Positions 8,357 to 17,047 of a stretch of DNA of 31,625 nt are shown in pieces. The number at the start of each line of letters is the position of its first letter. The first letter of the stretch is position 1. The DNA is from CAZMXI01 sp964570205 (lineage in GTDB: Bacteria > Planctomycetota > Phycisphaerae > Tepidisphaerales > Tepidisphaeraceae): contig CAZMXI010000038.1 in the NCBI GenBank assembly GCA_964570205.1, positions 1 to 31,625 on the forward strand, in the 5' to 3' direction. Under the pieces are notes generated by a model. That model did no database searches. It was not told the DNA's origin and saw nothing but the letters and a program-made list of their open reading frames with translations. The position numbers were made by a program, and so were the translations under genes.

Positions 8357-9418
8357 ATGTTCAAGCTCCTTCGCGCATCCGGCAAGTCGCAGCGGCAGAC
8401 AGACCCCGCCCATTCCCGCCCCGTCGAGGCGCTTGAGCCCCGCTGGCTGCTGGCCAACCCCGTTGCGGTCATTGATGTCGATCGCGTGACCGGGCTGACG
8501 CCCCTGGCCGTCACCTTCGATGCCCGCGACAGCCATGACGACGACAACGACGAATTGACGTTCATATGGGACTTCGGCGATGACACCGGCCCCGTCCCGG
8601 GCGCCGTCGTTGAGCATTTGTACATCCGGCGGGGCGTCTTCGACGCCACTCTGACCGTCATCGACGAGAACGGGGACACCGACACGGAGATCGTCCGGAT
8701 CTTCGCCGGCGAGACGCCCCCCTCGCCCCAGATCTTCACGCCCGGGGCCGGGCAACTCATCCAAGGCAAGGCCAGGATATTCTTCTCAGGCTTCGCAACC
8801 GACGCACAGGATGTCATCGTGCCAGAGCGCAACTTCGTCTGGACCTTGAGCGTCGTCGATGCCGACGACCAGGAGACGGTCCTCTCCACCGTCAACAGGC
8901 GGCGCGTCGGCCGATTCAAGGTGCCCGCGAACATCAACGGCGACCCCGCTCAGACCTTCCGAGTCACCCTGACCGTAACCGACTCCGCCGGCCTGGAAGG
9001 CTCGACCTTCGTCGATCTTGAGCCTCAACTCGTGAATCTGAACATTCGAACCAACTTCCCCGGCCTGATGCTCCTGGTCGATGATGAGTTCATCACCACC
9101 TCCGCCCAGATACAGACCATTTCCCGCCTCCGCCGGACCTTGTCGGCCCCGGCGACACAGACAGTCGACGGCGTCGTCTACCGCTTCGTGAGGTGGACCA
9201 CCGGCGGCAGCCGAACTCAGACCATCCAGGTTGGCTTCGGACGAACGGCGGTCGCCCTCTATGAAATCGCCGATTTCTCCCAGCGATTTCTCCTCGGCCA
9301 GACCCTCTTCAATTCCACCACGCGGATTATCGTCCCGAACCATTCCTTGTTCTCCGCCGGCGGCATCTACGGCGGCAACCTGTTCGGCGGCCTCACCGGC
9401 AGCCTGTTCTGGCGATGA
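8357..9418 (+). CDS. Secreted PKD-domain protein with planctomycete LEPR-x-LL N-terminus
   Basis: 353 residues. The N-terminus holds VEALEPRWLLA (24-34), the LEPR-x-LL motif found at the start of many planctomycete exported surface proteins. Residues about 35-118 are a PKD fold (LTPLAVTFDARDS, FIWDFGDDTG, GVFDATLTVIDENGD). About 123-220 is a second Ig-like unit (RVTLTVTDSAGLEGS). From about 222 a domain like those next to PKD/sorbosone dehydrogenase modules follows (LNIRTNFPGLMLLVDDEFI, YRFVRWTTGGS). The C-terminus is Gly-rich (GGIYGGNLFGGLTGSLFWR) without an obvious anchor. Probably a surface or extracellular adhesion/scaffold protein. AAAGG lies 5 nt before the ATG. No partner gene is evident. 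Confidence 0.9.
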   Translation: MFKLLRASGKSQRQTDPAHSRPVEALEPRWLLANPVAVIDVDRVTGLTPLAVTFDARDSHDDDNDELTFIWDFGDDTGPVPGAVVEHLYIRRGVFDATLTVIDENGDTDTEIVRIFAGETPPSPQIFTPGAGQLIQGKARIFFSGFATDAQDVIVPERNFVWTLSVVDADDQETVLSTVNRRRVGRFKVPANINGDPAQTFRVTLTVTDSAGLEGSTFVDLEPQLVNLNIRTNFPGLMLLVDDEFITTSAQIQTISRLRRTLSAPATQTVDGVVYRFVRWTTGGSRTQTIQVGFGRTAVALYEIADFSQRFLLGQTLFNSTTRIIVPNHSLFSAGGIYGGNLFGGLTGSLFWR

Positions 9419-9535
9419 GATGACGGCCGATGGACCGCTCGCTGGCATTCTCCCTTGATGAGGCTCCGGTCCTTCGACATCGCTTCCGCCATGCGCTGCC
9501 CCGCCGGCCGGCCTCAGCCGGGCCCTCTTTCCGCC

Positions 9536-10888
9536 TCACACCTTCGGCAGATCCGCCAGCGCCTTGTCGATCTCCGCCTGCGGCAGTTCGTAGTCATCCA
9601 GTTCCCCCGCCAGATACTTGTCGTAGCTGCCCAGATCAAAGTGCCCGTGGCCCGACAGGTTGAACACAATGCACTTGCTCTCGCCCGTTTGCCTGCACTT
9701 CATAGCCTCGTTGATCGCTGCTTTGATCGCGTGCGCGCTTTCCGGCGCCGGGCAGATACCCTCCGCCCGCGCGAACAGCACCGCCGCCTCGAACACCTCC
9801 CGCTGCTGCACGGTCACCGCTTCCAGCAGGCCCAGGTTCCTCAACAGCGACATGACCGGCGCCATCCCGTGATACCGCAGACCGCCGGCGTGAATCCCCG
9901 GCGGCATGAAGCCGTGCCCCAGCGTGTACATCTTCGCCAGCGGCGCCAGCCCAACCGTGTCGCCCAGGTCATAGGCGTATCTCCCGCGCGTCAGCGAAGG
10001 GCACGCCGCCGGCTCCACCGCCAGCAGCCTCGGGCCATCCCCCGTCAGGGCCTGCGTCACGAACGGCAGTGCGATGCCCGCCAAGTTCGATCCGCCCCCG
10101 GCGCACCCGATGATTACATCCGGCTTCTCCCCCGCGATCTGCAACTGCCTCTGCGTCTCCAGCCCGATCACCGTCTGGTGCATGCACATGTGATTCAGCA
10201 CGCTGCCCAGCGCGTAATTCGTGTCCTGCCGCGTCGCCGCATCCTCCACCGCCTCGCTGATCGCAATCCCCAGCGACCCCGTGCATTCCGGGTCCCGCTC
10301 CAGGATCTTCCGCCCCGCGTTTGTGTCCTTCGACGGCGACGCCACCACCGACGCCCCCCACAACTGCATCAGCGACCGACGGTACGGCTTCTGGTGATAA
10401 CTCACCTTCACCATGTATACCTTGCACTCCAGCCCGAACAGGTCGCACGCGAACGCCAGGCTCGAACCCCACTGCCCCGCGCCCGTCTCCGTCGATAGCC
10501 GCTTGATCCCCTCCACCTTGTTGTAATAGGCCTGAGCCACCGCCGTGTTCGGCTTGTGGCTTCCGGCCGGACTCACCGCCTCGTTCTTATAGTAGATCCG
10601 CGCCGGCGTCTTCAGACGCTGCTCCAGGTACTTGGCCCGCACCAGCGGCGTCGGCCGCCAGATAGCCAGCTTCTCCCGAACCGCGTCAGGAATCTCGATC
10701 CATCGAACCGTCGATACTTCCTGCTCGATCAGCCCCATCGGAAAAATCACCCGCATGTCGTCCGGACCCACCGGCTTGCCCGTCGCCGGGTGCAGGTGCG
10801 GCGGTATCGGTTGCGGCAGGTCCGCCGCCACGTTGTACCACTTCTGAGGCAGATCACGTGTCGATAGCAGAATCCGATGGTCTTCCAT
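9536..10888 (-). CDS. trpB: Tryptophan synthase beta-like PLP enzyme (TrpB2 type)
   Basis: 450 residues, the length of the TrpB2 group rather than the ~400 of canonical TrpB. It starts MEDHRILLSTRDLPQKWYNV, a characteristic TrpB2 opening. The PLP lysine is in SPAGSHKPNTAVAQ (about Lys112). STETGAGQWGSSLAF matches the catalytic Glu loop, and GCAGGGSNLAG is the phosphate-binding glycine loop. It joins indole and serine to make tryptophan, alone or as an indole-salvage enzyme, in the cytosol. No trpA is adjacent, which is usual for TrpB2. GGAG lies 8 nt before the ATG. The upstream 178 bp separate it divergently from the beta-helix gene. Confidence 0.95.
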   Translation of the reverse strand: MEDHRILLSTRDLPQKWYNVAADLPQPIPPHLHPATGKPVGPDDMRVIFPMGLIEQEVSTVRWIEIPDAVREKLAIWRPTPLVRAKYLEQRLKTPARIYYKNEAVSPAGSHKPNTAVAQAYYNKVEGIKRLSTETGAGQWGSSLAFACDLFGLECKVYMVKVSYHQKPYRRSLMQLWGASVVASPSKDTNAGRKILERDPECTGSLGIAISEAVEDAATRQDTNYALGSVLNHMCMHQTVIGLETQRQLQIAGEKPDVIIGCAGGGSNLAGIALPFVTQALTGDGPRLLAVEPAACPSLTRGRYAYDLGDTVGLAPLAKMYTLGHGFMPPGIHAGGLRYHGMAPVMSLLRNLGLLEAVTVQQREVFEAAVLFARAEGICPAPESAHAIKAAINEAMKCRQTGESKCIVFNLSGHGHFDLGSYDKYLAGELDDYELPQAEIDKALADLPKV

Positions 10889-11066
10889 TGTCCTCGCTCC
10901 ATAACGGCGGCCTCGGCCGCCCGGCGCTCAACTCGTTCCGCGGCCTTCCCCAAGGCCGATACCGCGTGCGAAGTCTACGGCCCGTTACGCGTTTTGCAAT
11001 TCGCTTCAAACACTCCCCTTGCCACCTGTATTGGCATTTCCCGCACCCGCCCTTACTCTCTCCTGC

Positions 11067-12941
11067 ATGATCCGCACCATCACCCTCTTTGTCGCGATCC
11101 TAACGGGAATCTCCCTCAACGTTCGCGCCGCCGACCTCCATGTCTCCCCCGCCGGCAGCGATGCCAACCCCGGCTCCCCCGAAAAGCCCCTCGCCACCCT
11201 CGCAAGGGCCGTCCAACTCTCTCGCACTGCCAAGCCCGCCCGTATCCTGTTGTACACCGGCCGATACCACAACACTTCCGTCGAGCTCACGTCCGCCGAT
11301 TCCGGCCTCACCATCGAAGCCGCCCCTGGCGCCAGGCCCCTTCTCCTCGGCGGCATCCCCCTTTCCGGGTGGGCCAAAGACGGCGACCGCTTCCACGCCG
11401 CCCCACTGCCCCCCGGCCGCGCCACAGAACCCCGAGTCCTCATCGTCAACGGCCGATTCTGCCCCCGCGCCCGTTTTCCGGAATCCGGCGTTCTCTCCCA
11501 CGAATCCACATTCAACGTTCCCTGGATGAGCACCACCGGCGGCGGATGGCAGCGCAAGCCCACCAACGATGAGCTCACCACCCTCAAGTACAATCCCGGC
11601 GACATCCCCCCAACCCTCGACACCCGCTCCGCCGAGATCACCGTCTACCACATGTGGGATGAATCCTGCGTCGGCGTCGCCGCCCATGACCCGGCCACAC
11701 GCACACTGAGGCTCTCTCCGGCCTGTGGCCATCCCCCAGGGGCCTTCGGCGTCAAGAAGTACATCCTTTGGAATATCCGCGAAGGCCTCACCCAGCCTGG
11801 CCAATGGCATCACGACCGCGCCGGCAATCGCATCGTCTATTGGCCGCTACCCGGCGAGGATATGGCCGCCGCCGATGCCCTCATCCCCACCCAGACCACC
11901 ATCCTCCGCCTCGCAGGCACGAGGAATCAGCCTATCGCCAACGTCACCCTCCGCAACCTCGCCTTCTCGGTCACCACCGTGCCCCTCATCTCCGGCGGCT
12001 TCGGCGCCAGCGCCTTTGACGGCGCTGTCTCCCTCTCCAACGCCCGCGATTGCCTGCTGACCGGCCTCTCCATCCGCCAGGTGGCCGGCCACGCCATCAA
12101 TGCCACCCGCGACATCGCCTCCATCCGCGTCGAGAACGCCGACATCGCCGAGTGCGGCGCGGGCGGCATATACCTCGGCGGCGTCAGAAGCATCATCACC
12201 AATAACCACGTCCGCGGAGTGGGCCGGTTGTTCCCCTCGGCCATCGGCATATTCCGCGGCGGCCGCCAGTGCATCGTCAGCCACAACGAAGTCCACGACT
12301 GCACCTACTCCGCCATCAACTACGGCGGCGAAGAGAACATCGTCGAGAACAACCTCATCTACGACTGCATGAAGGTCCTCCACGACGGCGCGGCCATTTA
12401 CATGTTCGCCGCGAAAAAGTGCATCCTCCGCGGCAATTTCGCCCGCGACTTCAAAGACCTCGGCGGCTACGGCGCCTCAGCCTACTACCTTGATGAACGC
12501 TCCGAAGACTGCATCGTCGAGAATAACCTCTCAGTGAACGTCGGCTGGCCCTGCCATAACCATATGTGCAAGCCCAACACCATCCGCAACAACGTCTTCG
12601 TCGTCTTCGGCGATGCCGAACTCACCTTCCCCCGCTCCTCGGGCTTTACCCTCGAAGGCAACGTCATCTACGCCACCGGCAAGATCCGCATTGAGAACAT
12701 CGACGCCATCGCCACCTGGCGCAGGAACATCCTTTACAGCGCTGCCGGCAAGGTTGAAGGCGTTTCCCTCAAGGACTACTCCGCCACCGGCACGGTCAAT
12801 GGCATCCGCGGCGACACCCTCGCCGCAGATCCCCTCTTCCGCGATGTGAACAACGGCGATTACGCCTACAAGCCTGACTCCCCCGCCCTCAAGCTCAACC
12901 TCAACCCCCTCAAGATCAACGCCGGCCGCCAACGCCCATGA
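11067..12941 (+). CDS. Secreted right-handed parallel beta-helix protein, GH141-like
   Basis: 624 residues. The ATG at 11067 is preferred over an in-frame TTG at 11019 because MIRTITLFVAILTGISLNV is then a clean signal peptide. The mature protein opens DLHVSPAGSDANPGSPEKP, very like the gene at the left edge of the window, then GRYHNTSVELTSADSGLTI, NRIVYWPLPGED and about ten beta-helix rungs rich in N and I (NNHVRGVGR, IVSHNEVHDCTYSAINYGG, IVENNLIYDCMKVLHDGAAI). The end reads GDYAYKPDSPALKLN. Such proteins usually cleave or bind polysaccharides outside the cell; the substrate is not readable. No Shine-Dalgarno is seen. The codon third positions are strongly C-rich. Its last 63 bp recur 1620 bp downstream. 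Confidence 0.92.
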   Translation: MIRTITLFVAILTGISLNVRAADLHVSPAGSDANPGSPEKPLATLARAVQLSRTAKPARILLYTGRYHNTSVELTSADSGLTIEAAPGARPLLLGGIPLSGWAKDGDRFHAAPLPPGRATEPRVLIVNGRFCPRARFPESGVLSHESTFNVPWMSTTGGGWQRKPTNDELTTLKYNPGDIPPTLDTRSAEITVYHMWDESCVGVAAHDPATRTLRLSPACGHPPGAFGVKKYILWNIREGLTQPGQWHHDRAGNRIVYWPLPGEDMAAADALIPTQTTILRLAGTRNQPIANVTLRNLAFSVTTVPLISGGFGASAFDGAVSLSNARDCLLTGLSIRQVAGHAINATRDIASIRVENADIAECGAGGIYLGGVRSIITNNHVRGVGRLFPSAIGIFRGGRQCIVSHNEVHDCTYSAINYGGEENIVENNLIYDCMKVLHDGAAIYMFAAKKCILRGNFARDFKDLGGYGASAYYLDERSEDCIVENNLSVNVGWPCHNHMCKPNTIRNNVFVVFGDAELTFPRSSGFTLEGNVIYATGKIRIENIDAIATWRRNILYSAAGKVEGVSLKDYSATGTVNGIRGDTLAADPLFRDVNNGDYAYKPDSPALKLNLNPLKINAGRQRP

Positions 12942-12943
12942 TG
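12881..12943 (+). repeat. Direct repeat copy 1 (3' end of beta-helix gene)
   Basis: The final codons and stop of the beta-helix gene are repeated at 14501-14563, exactly 1620 bp away, with 4 mismatches in 63 positions by my alignment. The last 39 bases are identical, and similarity ends just past the stop codon. Confidence 0.9.
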
Positions 12944-12975
12944 GCCGACTTCACAGCCGACCTCCGGAATAAGAA

Positions 12976-12996
12976 CCCCCGGCATGTAGCCGGGGG
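12976..12996 (-). terminator. Rho-independent terminator of the VWA gene
   Basis: CCCCCGGC (12976-12983) and GCCGGGGG (12989-12996) form a perfect 8-bp stem with a 5-nt loop. On the minus strand the stem is followed by TTCTTATT, so it terminates the minus-strand VWA gene that stops at 13032. On the plus strand no T-run follows, but the hairpin may still protect the beta-helix mRNA end. Confidence 0.8.
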
Positions 12997-13031
12997 CCCT
13001 GTGCCTTGGAATTGCACGGTCGCACTAAAGA

Positions 13032-13958
13032 TCAGGCCGAACGCGATCGGCGAATCCCGCGAACCGCACCCAATCCGGCCAACAGCATGAGACCCACGTA
13101 CCCGGCCGCAGGCAGCGGCACAATGGGGTCCTGCTCTTCGATCTCCTCGACCTTGATGTCTACGAACGCATTCGTGAATGACGTCGCGGTCAGGCCACCA
13201 TACCGAAGCTGGCTCAAATCCCACGCAGCCCCGCCCGTTGCCCATGCCATATCGATATATGCAGCCTTTGTCGTGGTGTTTGCGGTGCTTCCACCCGCCG
13301 ACTTGGTGAAACCACCGGATCCATCCGCCTTGTAAGCTGTCAGCGACTGAGGATTCTGCCCGTCGGACGAAATGCCCAGCGCGGTAGAGTTGTCCGCCGC
13401 CTTCAGGGTGGCCGCCACAACCACGTTCAGCAGGGCATTCTTCGCATTCAGCGAGGCCAACACGCCGGCGTAAGTGAGGGTCGTGTCATAATTGTCACGA
13501 TCCTCGTCCGTCACCAGAATGATGTTGACGGCGGCATCGCCACGGAAGCTGTACCCGGTGAGCGCGGTGTTGATGCCCGACCACCCGTCCTCGGTTCCGC
13601 CCGAAATCACAAGCCCGCCGGTTGCGGTTGACAACTGGGCTGCATTGCCGAAGTCACTGCCGCCCACAGTGTGTTTGTGTCCAGCGACCGGGTGCCCGCC
13701 CCCACCGTTCGCACCGAACCCGACTAGGCCATACCGGTTGTTGGTGACGCCGGCCGCAATTAGCTTGCTGTCCAACGTCGTTACCATCGTCCCTAGCCAT
13801 GCATGCTCACCAGACATGGATCCGGACTCGTCAACAACAAAGATAATGTCAGCCGTCGAGGCGGCCTGCGCCGAGACAACCGGCAACAACAAGACCAGCG
13901 CGGCGGCTGCTACGATGAGCAGCGACTTCCGCGCAACCCGACCAATTGAGTGAATCAT
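13032..13958 (-). CDS. Secreted von Willebrand factor A protein with VPLPA/PEP-CTERM sorting tail
   Basis: 308 residues from ATG 13958, which has GGAGG 4 nt upstream. A signal peptide (about 1-33; SLLIVAAAALVLLLPVVSAQ) precedes the VWA fold: DIIFVVDESGSMSGEHAWLG carries the MIDAS DxSxS metal site, with further MIDAS residues likely in SGGTEDGWSGINTAL and IILVTDEDRDN. The C-terminus reads IVPLPAAGYVGLMLLAGLGA then basic RGIRRSRSA: a VPLPA motif, a hydrophobic helix and an Arg-rich tail, the exosortase-processed PEP-CTERM architecture. The protein is thus likely exported and anchored or released by an exosortase and may bind a ligand through Mg2+. It has its own promoter with a ~237-nt leader and its own terminator, so it is a monocistronic unit. 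It lies between the two direct repeats. Confidence 0.92.
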   Translation of the reverse strand: MIHSIGRVARKSLLIVAAAALVLLLPVVSAQAASTADIIFVVDESGSMSGEHAWLGTMVTTLDSKLIAAGVTNNRYGLVGFGANGGGGHPVAGHKHTVGGSDFGNAAQLSTATGGLVISGGTEDGWSGINTALTGYSFRGDAAVNIILVTDEDRDNYDTTLTYAGVLASLNAKNALLNVVVAATLKAADNSTALGISSDGQNPQSLTAYKADGSGGFTKSAGGSTANTTTKAAYIDMAWATGGAAWDLSQLRYGGLTATSFTNAFVDIKVEEIEEQDPIVPLPAAGYVGLMLLAGLGAVRGIRRSRSA

Positions 13959-14500
13959 CCTGCCTCCAATAATGCTGTGCTTGTTCCTTTTGCGGCGTTC
14001 CTGCCCACGTGACTTGCCACTGCAGGGCACCGCTTCATCCCACGCTGCACCACATCCACTTCACAACTGCCAGCACCTCCTCTCTGGGCCTGATGCGCTT
14101 CTTGTGCGACGTGCCTCACATTCCGAACCGGCAGAAGCGATCACCGTTGTCGCGAGAAATGGCAATAGAGTAGACCCAAAGCACCAACGCACTGCTCGTC
14201 TAATATAGCACCACAATAGCCCTTTGCAAAAACTAGCTTTTGGGTGTCGGTGGCAGTAATCCGCTTTCGTCCGACTGGATTAAACCAGATTACCATACTT
14301 ATCGATATTGTCTTGCTTCGCCAAGTTCTCCAGGCCGCATACAGCGCACGCGTGCGCCACTCTCGGTGCTGCCCAATCGCCTCAGTTTTGCCTGTTTTTG
14401 CGCCCTCTCTCGGCATGCCAGGTAAACCGCTCAGCCGGCAGGCGTTGGATTCCTAGCCGCATGGCACTTCCAGGCCGCCACCGCTGCCGGTGCGCCGATG
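13959..14500. other. Long leader and non-coding stretch upstream of the VWA gene
   Basis: No convincing gene here. Positions 13959-14195 are the probable untranslated leader of the VWA mRNA. I looked for c-di-GMP and cobalamin riboswitch cores and saw none. Positions 14231-14500 hold short frames without family resemblance; base composition is visibly less GC-rich than in flanking genes. Confidence 0.5.
14202..14230 (-). promoter_or_regulatory. Sigma-70-type promoter for the VWA gene
   Basis: On the minus strand TTTGCA (-35, 14225-14230) and TATATT (-10, 14202-14207) are separated by exactly 17 bp; matches to consensus are 4/6 and 5/6. The predicted start near 14195 gives an unusually long leader of about 237 nt. 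Confidence 0.55.
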
Positions 14501-14563
14501 CCACGCCCTCACGCTCAACCTCGCCCCCCTCAAGATCAACGCCGGCCGCCAACGCCCATGATG
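14501..14563 (+). repeat. Direct repeat copy 2
   Basis: Matches 12881-12943 with 4 mismatches. Here it is not attached to a beta-helix gene: the frame upstream shows no beta-helix residues. It still reads LKINAGRQRP then stop, so it is a displaced copy of the gene's end, either a relic of a paralogue or a duplication made when the VWA segment was inserted. Confidence 0.9.
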
Positions 14564-14584
14564 CCTATCCTGCTGCGAGGTTGC

Positions 14585-15073
14585 TCACTCCCGCCGCTGT
14601 CTATACCGATCTGTCTGGACCACGCCAGGATGGCAGGCCCGTACCGCAGGGAAGATGATCTCGAAGCCCCGTCTTTCCGGGCGCGTCCATGTCGTCACTG
14701 CAATCACCACCGTGCCGTATGCTGCCCCGAGACCGGCTGTGACAGAAATGACAAAGGCGCGCCCTAACTCCGCCTCACCTGCCGATGGCCTAATCCGCAT
14801 GTCCGCTGGGGCCATAAGGTCAGGAAGGACCATCGAAAGGTTCAACACGATCGCCGGAACCGCGAAACCGACGTGTTGGACCCACGCCGGCAGCCGAAAC
14901 AACCGCAGCCCGCCGAACAGGATGAGCGATGGGAGGACAAATACCGAGCCCACCAGTCCGAACAGCCATCCATCAATCGTGATAGTTGCGGCCAGACTGG
15001 CAATAAAGACGGCAGTGGCATACGGCACCAGGATGCACCAGAGGAACACGCCACCAAGTCTCTTCAGCCACAT
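14585..15073 (-). CDS. Small four-helix membrane protein, unknown function
   Basis: 162 residues from ATG 15073, fixed by GGAGG 5 nt upstream (an open frame continues further upstream without coding character). It starts MWLKRLGGVFLWCILVPYAT. About four hydrophobic helices are visible: VFLWCILVPYATAVFIASLA, LFGLVGSVFVLPSLILFGGL, VQHVGFAVPAIVLNLSMVLP and AFVISVTAGLGAAYGTVVIA. A charged segment (DMRIRPSAGEAELGR) lies before the last helix. No family is recognised. It ends 22 bp from the second direct repeat. Confidence 0.8.
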   Translation of the reverse strand: MWLKRLGGVFLWCILVPYATAVFIASLAATITIDGWLFGLVGSVFVLPSLILFGGLRLFRLPAWVQHVGFAVPAIVLNLSMVLPDLMAPADMRIRPSAGEAELGRAFVISVTAGLGAAYGTVVIAVTTWTRPERRGFEIIFPAVRACHPGVVQTDRYRQRRE

Positions 15074-15362
15074 GTTCGCCTCCGACGTTGCGGCAATCGG
15101 CGATTGGGACAGGTGTACTCGCGTGTGCTTGCCCACCGCTTGTCTTATCGACCTGTCGCGGCCCCCGTCATCCCCCCCCCGGCGCGACTGACACCGTAGG
15201 CGTAACGGGTCGTGCCGCACCCATCTGGTACGGCTTGGCCAGCGGCCAACATGAAAAAGGGCGACCCCATGCTCTTCGCCACTGACCACGGACCACCCCA
15301 CACATGCCACCTTCCTCACACCGCCGTCTTGCCGCACGGCCGTACTCCGGTATCCTCACCGC

Positions 15363-16688
15363 ATGGCCGAAATCCGCACCAAGCCCCCTTGCTCACGCGA
15401 TGACGCCGAGTTCGTCCTTCGCCAGCTCCGCGCTGCCGGCCATATAGCCTATTTCGCCGGCGGTTGCGTCCGCGACACCCTGCTCGGCCACCCCGCCAAA
15501 GACTGGGACATCGCCACCGACGCTCCCCCCAAGCGTGTCCGCTCCCTCTTCCCGCGCACCCAGGCCGTCGGCCAGGCCTTTGGCGTCATCCTTGTCCGCC
15601 ACAACCACTCGGTCGTCGAAGTCGCCACCTTCCGCGCTGAAGGCGCCTACCTCGACGGCCGTCGCCCGTCCAACGTCCACTTCACCACCGCCCAGCAGGA
15701 TGCCCAGCGGCGCGACTTCACCATCAACGGCCTGTTTCTCGACCCCCTCGACAACGACCGCGTCATCGACTACGTCGGCGGTCTTGAAGATCTCCGCGCC
15801 AACCGACTCCGCGCCATCGGCAACCCCGCCGAACGCTTCCGCGAAGATCACCTGCGACTTCTCCGCGCCATCCGCTTCGCCGCCAGGTTCGACCTCGAAA
15901 TCGATTCCGCCACCGCCGACGCCATCCACGCCGATGCGCCCCTGCTCAAGCAGATCAGTCCGGAGCGCGTCGCCGACGAGCTGCGACTCATGCTCACCCC
16001 CTCCACCCGCAACGCCGCCTGGGAATTGCTCTGGCGATTCGGCCTCATCCACGTCATCTGCCGCTTCCTTCCCGGCGAGAAACCCAGCAAGTTCACCCCC
16101 GGCGGCTCTATCTTCTTCGCCCTCCCGCGCGATCCATCCATCGCCTTCGGCTTCGCCCTCGCCGCCGGCTGCCTCTGTTATCGCCTGCAATCGATGCGCG
16201 CCGACGCCGACATCCTGCCCCTGCTCGGCCGCAAACCCATCCAGCAGGCCGTGCATGCCATGCGACAGGCCCTCAAGATCAGCAACGATGAATCGGATGC
16301 CATGCGGGGCGCGATCGAAGGGCTCGCCCCCCTCCTGGCCGGCGCCCCACCTTCGATCGCCGCCCTCAAGCGATTTCTCGCCCGCCCCACGAGCTCGGAC
16401 TCGCGGCGACTGCTCGCCGCGTTGTCTCAGCTTGGCTTTCACGCCGAGCGCATCGCGATGGTTCAGCTTGATTTGCAGCGGCTTGAACGGACCGATTTTG
16501 CGCCCCCGCCCCTGCTCACCGGCGACGATCTTACGGCCGCAGGCTTTGCGCCCGGGCCGATGTTCCGCACCATCCTCGAAACCGTCTACGATGCCCAACT
16601 TGAGGACCGGATTCAATCCAGGGAAGATGCCCTGCGACTGGCCGAGACCTTCCGCCCACCGCCTACTGCGGGCTGCCCAGCGACTTGA
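15363..16688 (+). CDS. cca: CCA tRNA nucleotidyltransferase / poly(A) polymerase family
   Basis: 441 residues, a class II nucleotidyltransferase. AYFAGGCVRDTLLG (30-43) is the nucleotide-binding motif A. DWDIAT (47-52) supplies the two catalytic aspartates. Other signatures are VEVATFRAEGAYLDGRRP, the RRDFTINGL motif (116-124), VIDYVGGLEDL and EDHLRLLRAIRFAARF (161-176), which recognises the incoming CTP or ATP. It adds or repairs the 3' CCA of tRNAs in the cytosol; poly(A) polymerase activity cannot be excluded from sequence. Codons are strongly C-ending. The 3' end overlaps the convergent FliN-like gene by 26 bp. Confidence 0.95.
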   Translation: MAEIRTKPPCSRDDAEFVLRQLRAAGHIAYFAGGCVRDTLLGHPAKDWDIATDAPPKRVRSLFPRTQAVGQAFGVILVRHNHSVVEVATFRAEGAYLDGRRPSNVHFTTAQQDAQRRDFTINGLFLDPLDNDRVIDYVGGLEDLRANRLRAIGNPAERFREDHLRLLRAIRFAARFDLEIDSATADAIHADAPLLKQISPERVADELRLMLTPSTRNAAWELLWRFGLIHVICRFLPGEKPSKFTPGGSIFFALPRDPSIAFGFALAAGCLCYRLQSMRADADILPLLGRKPIQQAVHAMRQALKISNDESDAMRGAIEGLAPLLAGAPPSIAALKRFLARPTSSDSRRLLAALSQLGFHAERIAMVQLDLQRLERTDFAPPPLLTGDDLTAAGFAPGPMFRTILETVYDAQLEDRIQSREDALRLAETFRPPPTAGCPAT

Positions 16689-17019
16689 TGATCTGCCGCA
16701 CATCCCCGATCTGAGTGATCCGCAGGCCGAAGTTCTCCCCGATCTTCACCGTCTCGCCCACCCCGATGGGCTTGTTGTTGATCAGCAGTTGCAGCGGCTC
16801 ATCGCTGCTCTTGGAAAACTCGATGATCGCCCCCAATCCCAGCCTCAGCACCTCCGCCAACGCCAGCCGGCGCTCCGCCAGCTTCACGATCACCGGCACT
16901 TCAAGGCGCAGAATCCTCGCCAGTTCCTGGTGCGAAACGCTTGCCTCCGCCGGTCTGTTCTGGGTCTGCACGACTGCCATCGCGGCACTCCATCGCCAAG
17001 CATCGCTATTATCGGCCAT
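16663..17019 (-). CDS. FliN/SpoA-domain protein (flagellar C-ring type)
   Basis: 118 residues. An N-terminal ~30 residues of low complexity precede a single SpoA (FliM/FliN C-terminal) domain: LRLEVPVIVKLAERRLALAE, LRLGLGAIIEFSKSSDEPLQ, LLINNKPIGVGETVKIGENF and GLRITQIG. FliN forms the cytoplasmic rotor ring that CheY-P and the export gate contact; length is near that of bacterial FliN. No other flagellar gene is in the window, so it may be the flagellar FliN away from its operon or a type III secretion relative. It lies 28 bp downstream of the HD-GYP gene on the same strand, implying co-transcription with a c-di-GMP enzyme. An alternative start at 16980 has GGAG 7 nt upstream. Confidence 0.85.
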   Translation of the reverse strand: MADNSDAWRWSAAMAVVQTQNRPAEASVSHQELARILRLEVPVIVKLAERRLALAEVLRLGLGAIIEFSKSSDEPLQLLINNKPIGVGETVKIGENFGLRITQIGDVRQIIKSLGSPQ

Positions 17020-17047
17020 CGTCCCCCATCCGCAACAGCCCGCGCAT

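Noticed and set aside
13959..14195. Riboswitch in the VWA leader
   Set aside because: I compared it with c-di-GMP and cobalamin cores and found no match; only the length is unusual.
14230..14290. tRNA-like segment (frame reading VGGSNPLSS)
   Set aside because: This phrase sometimes arises from tRNA 3' halves, but no acceptor or anticodon stems can be folded here.
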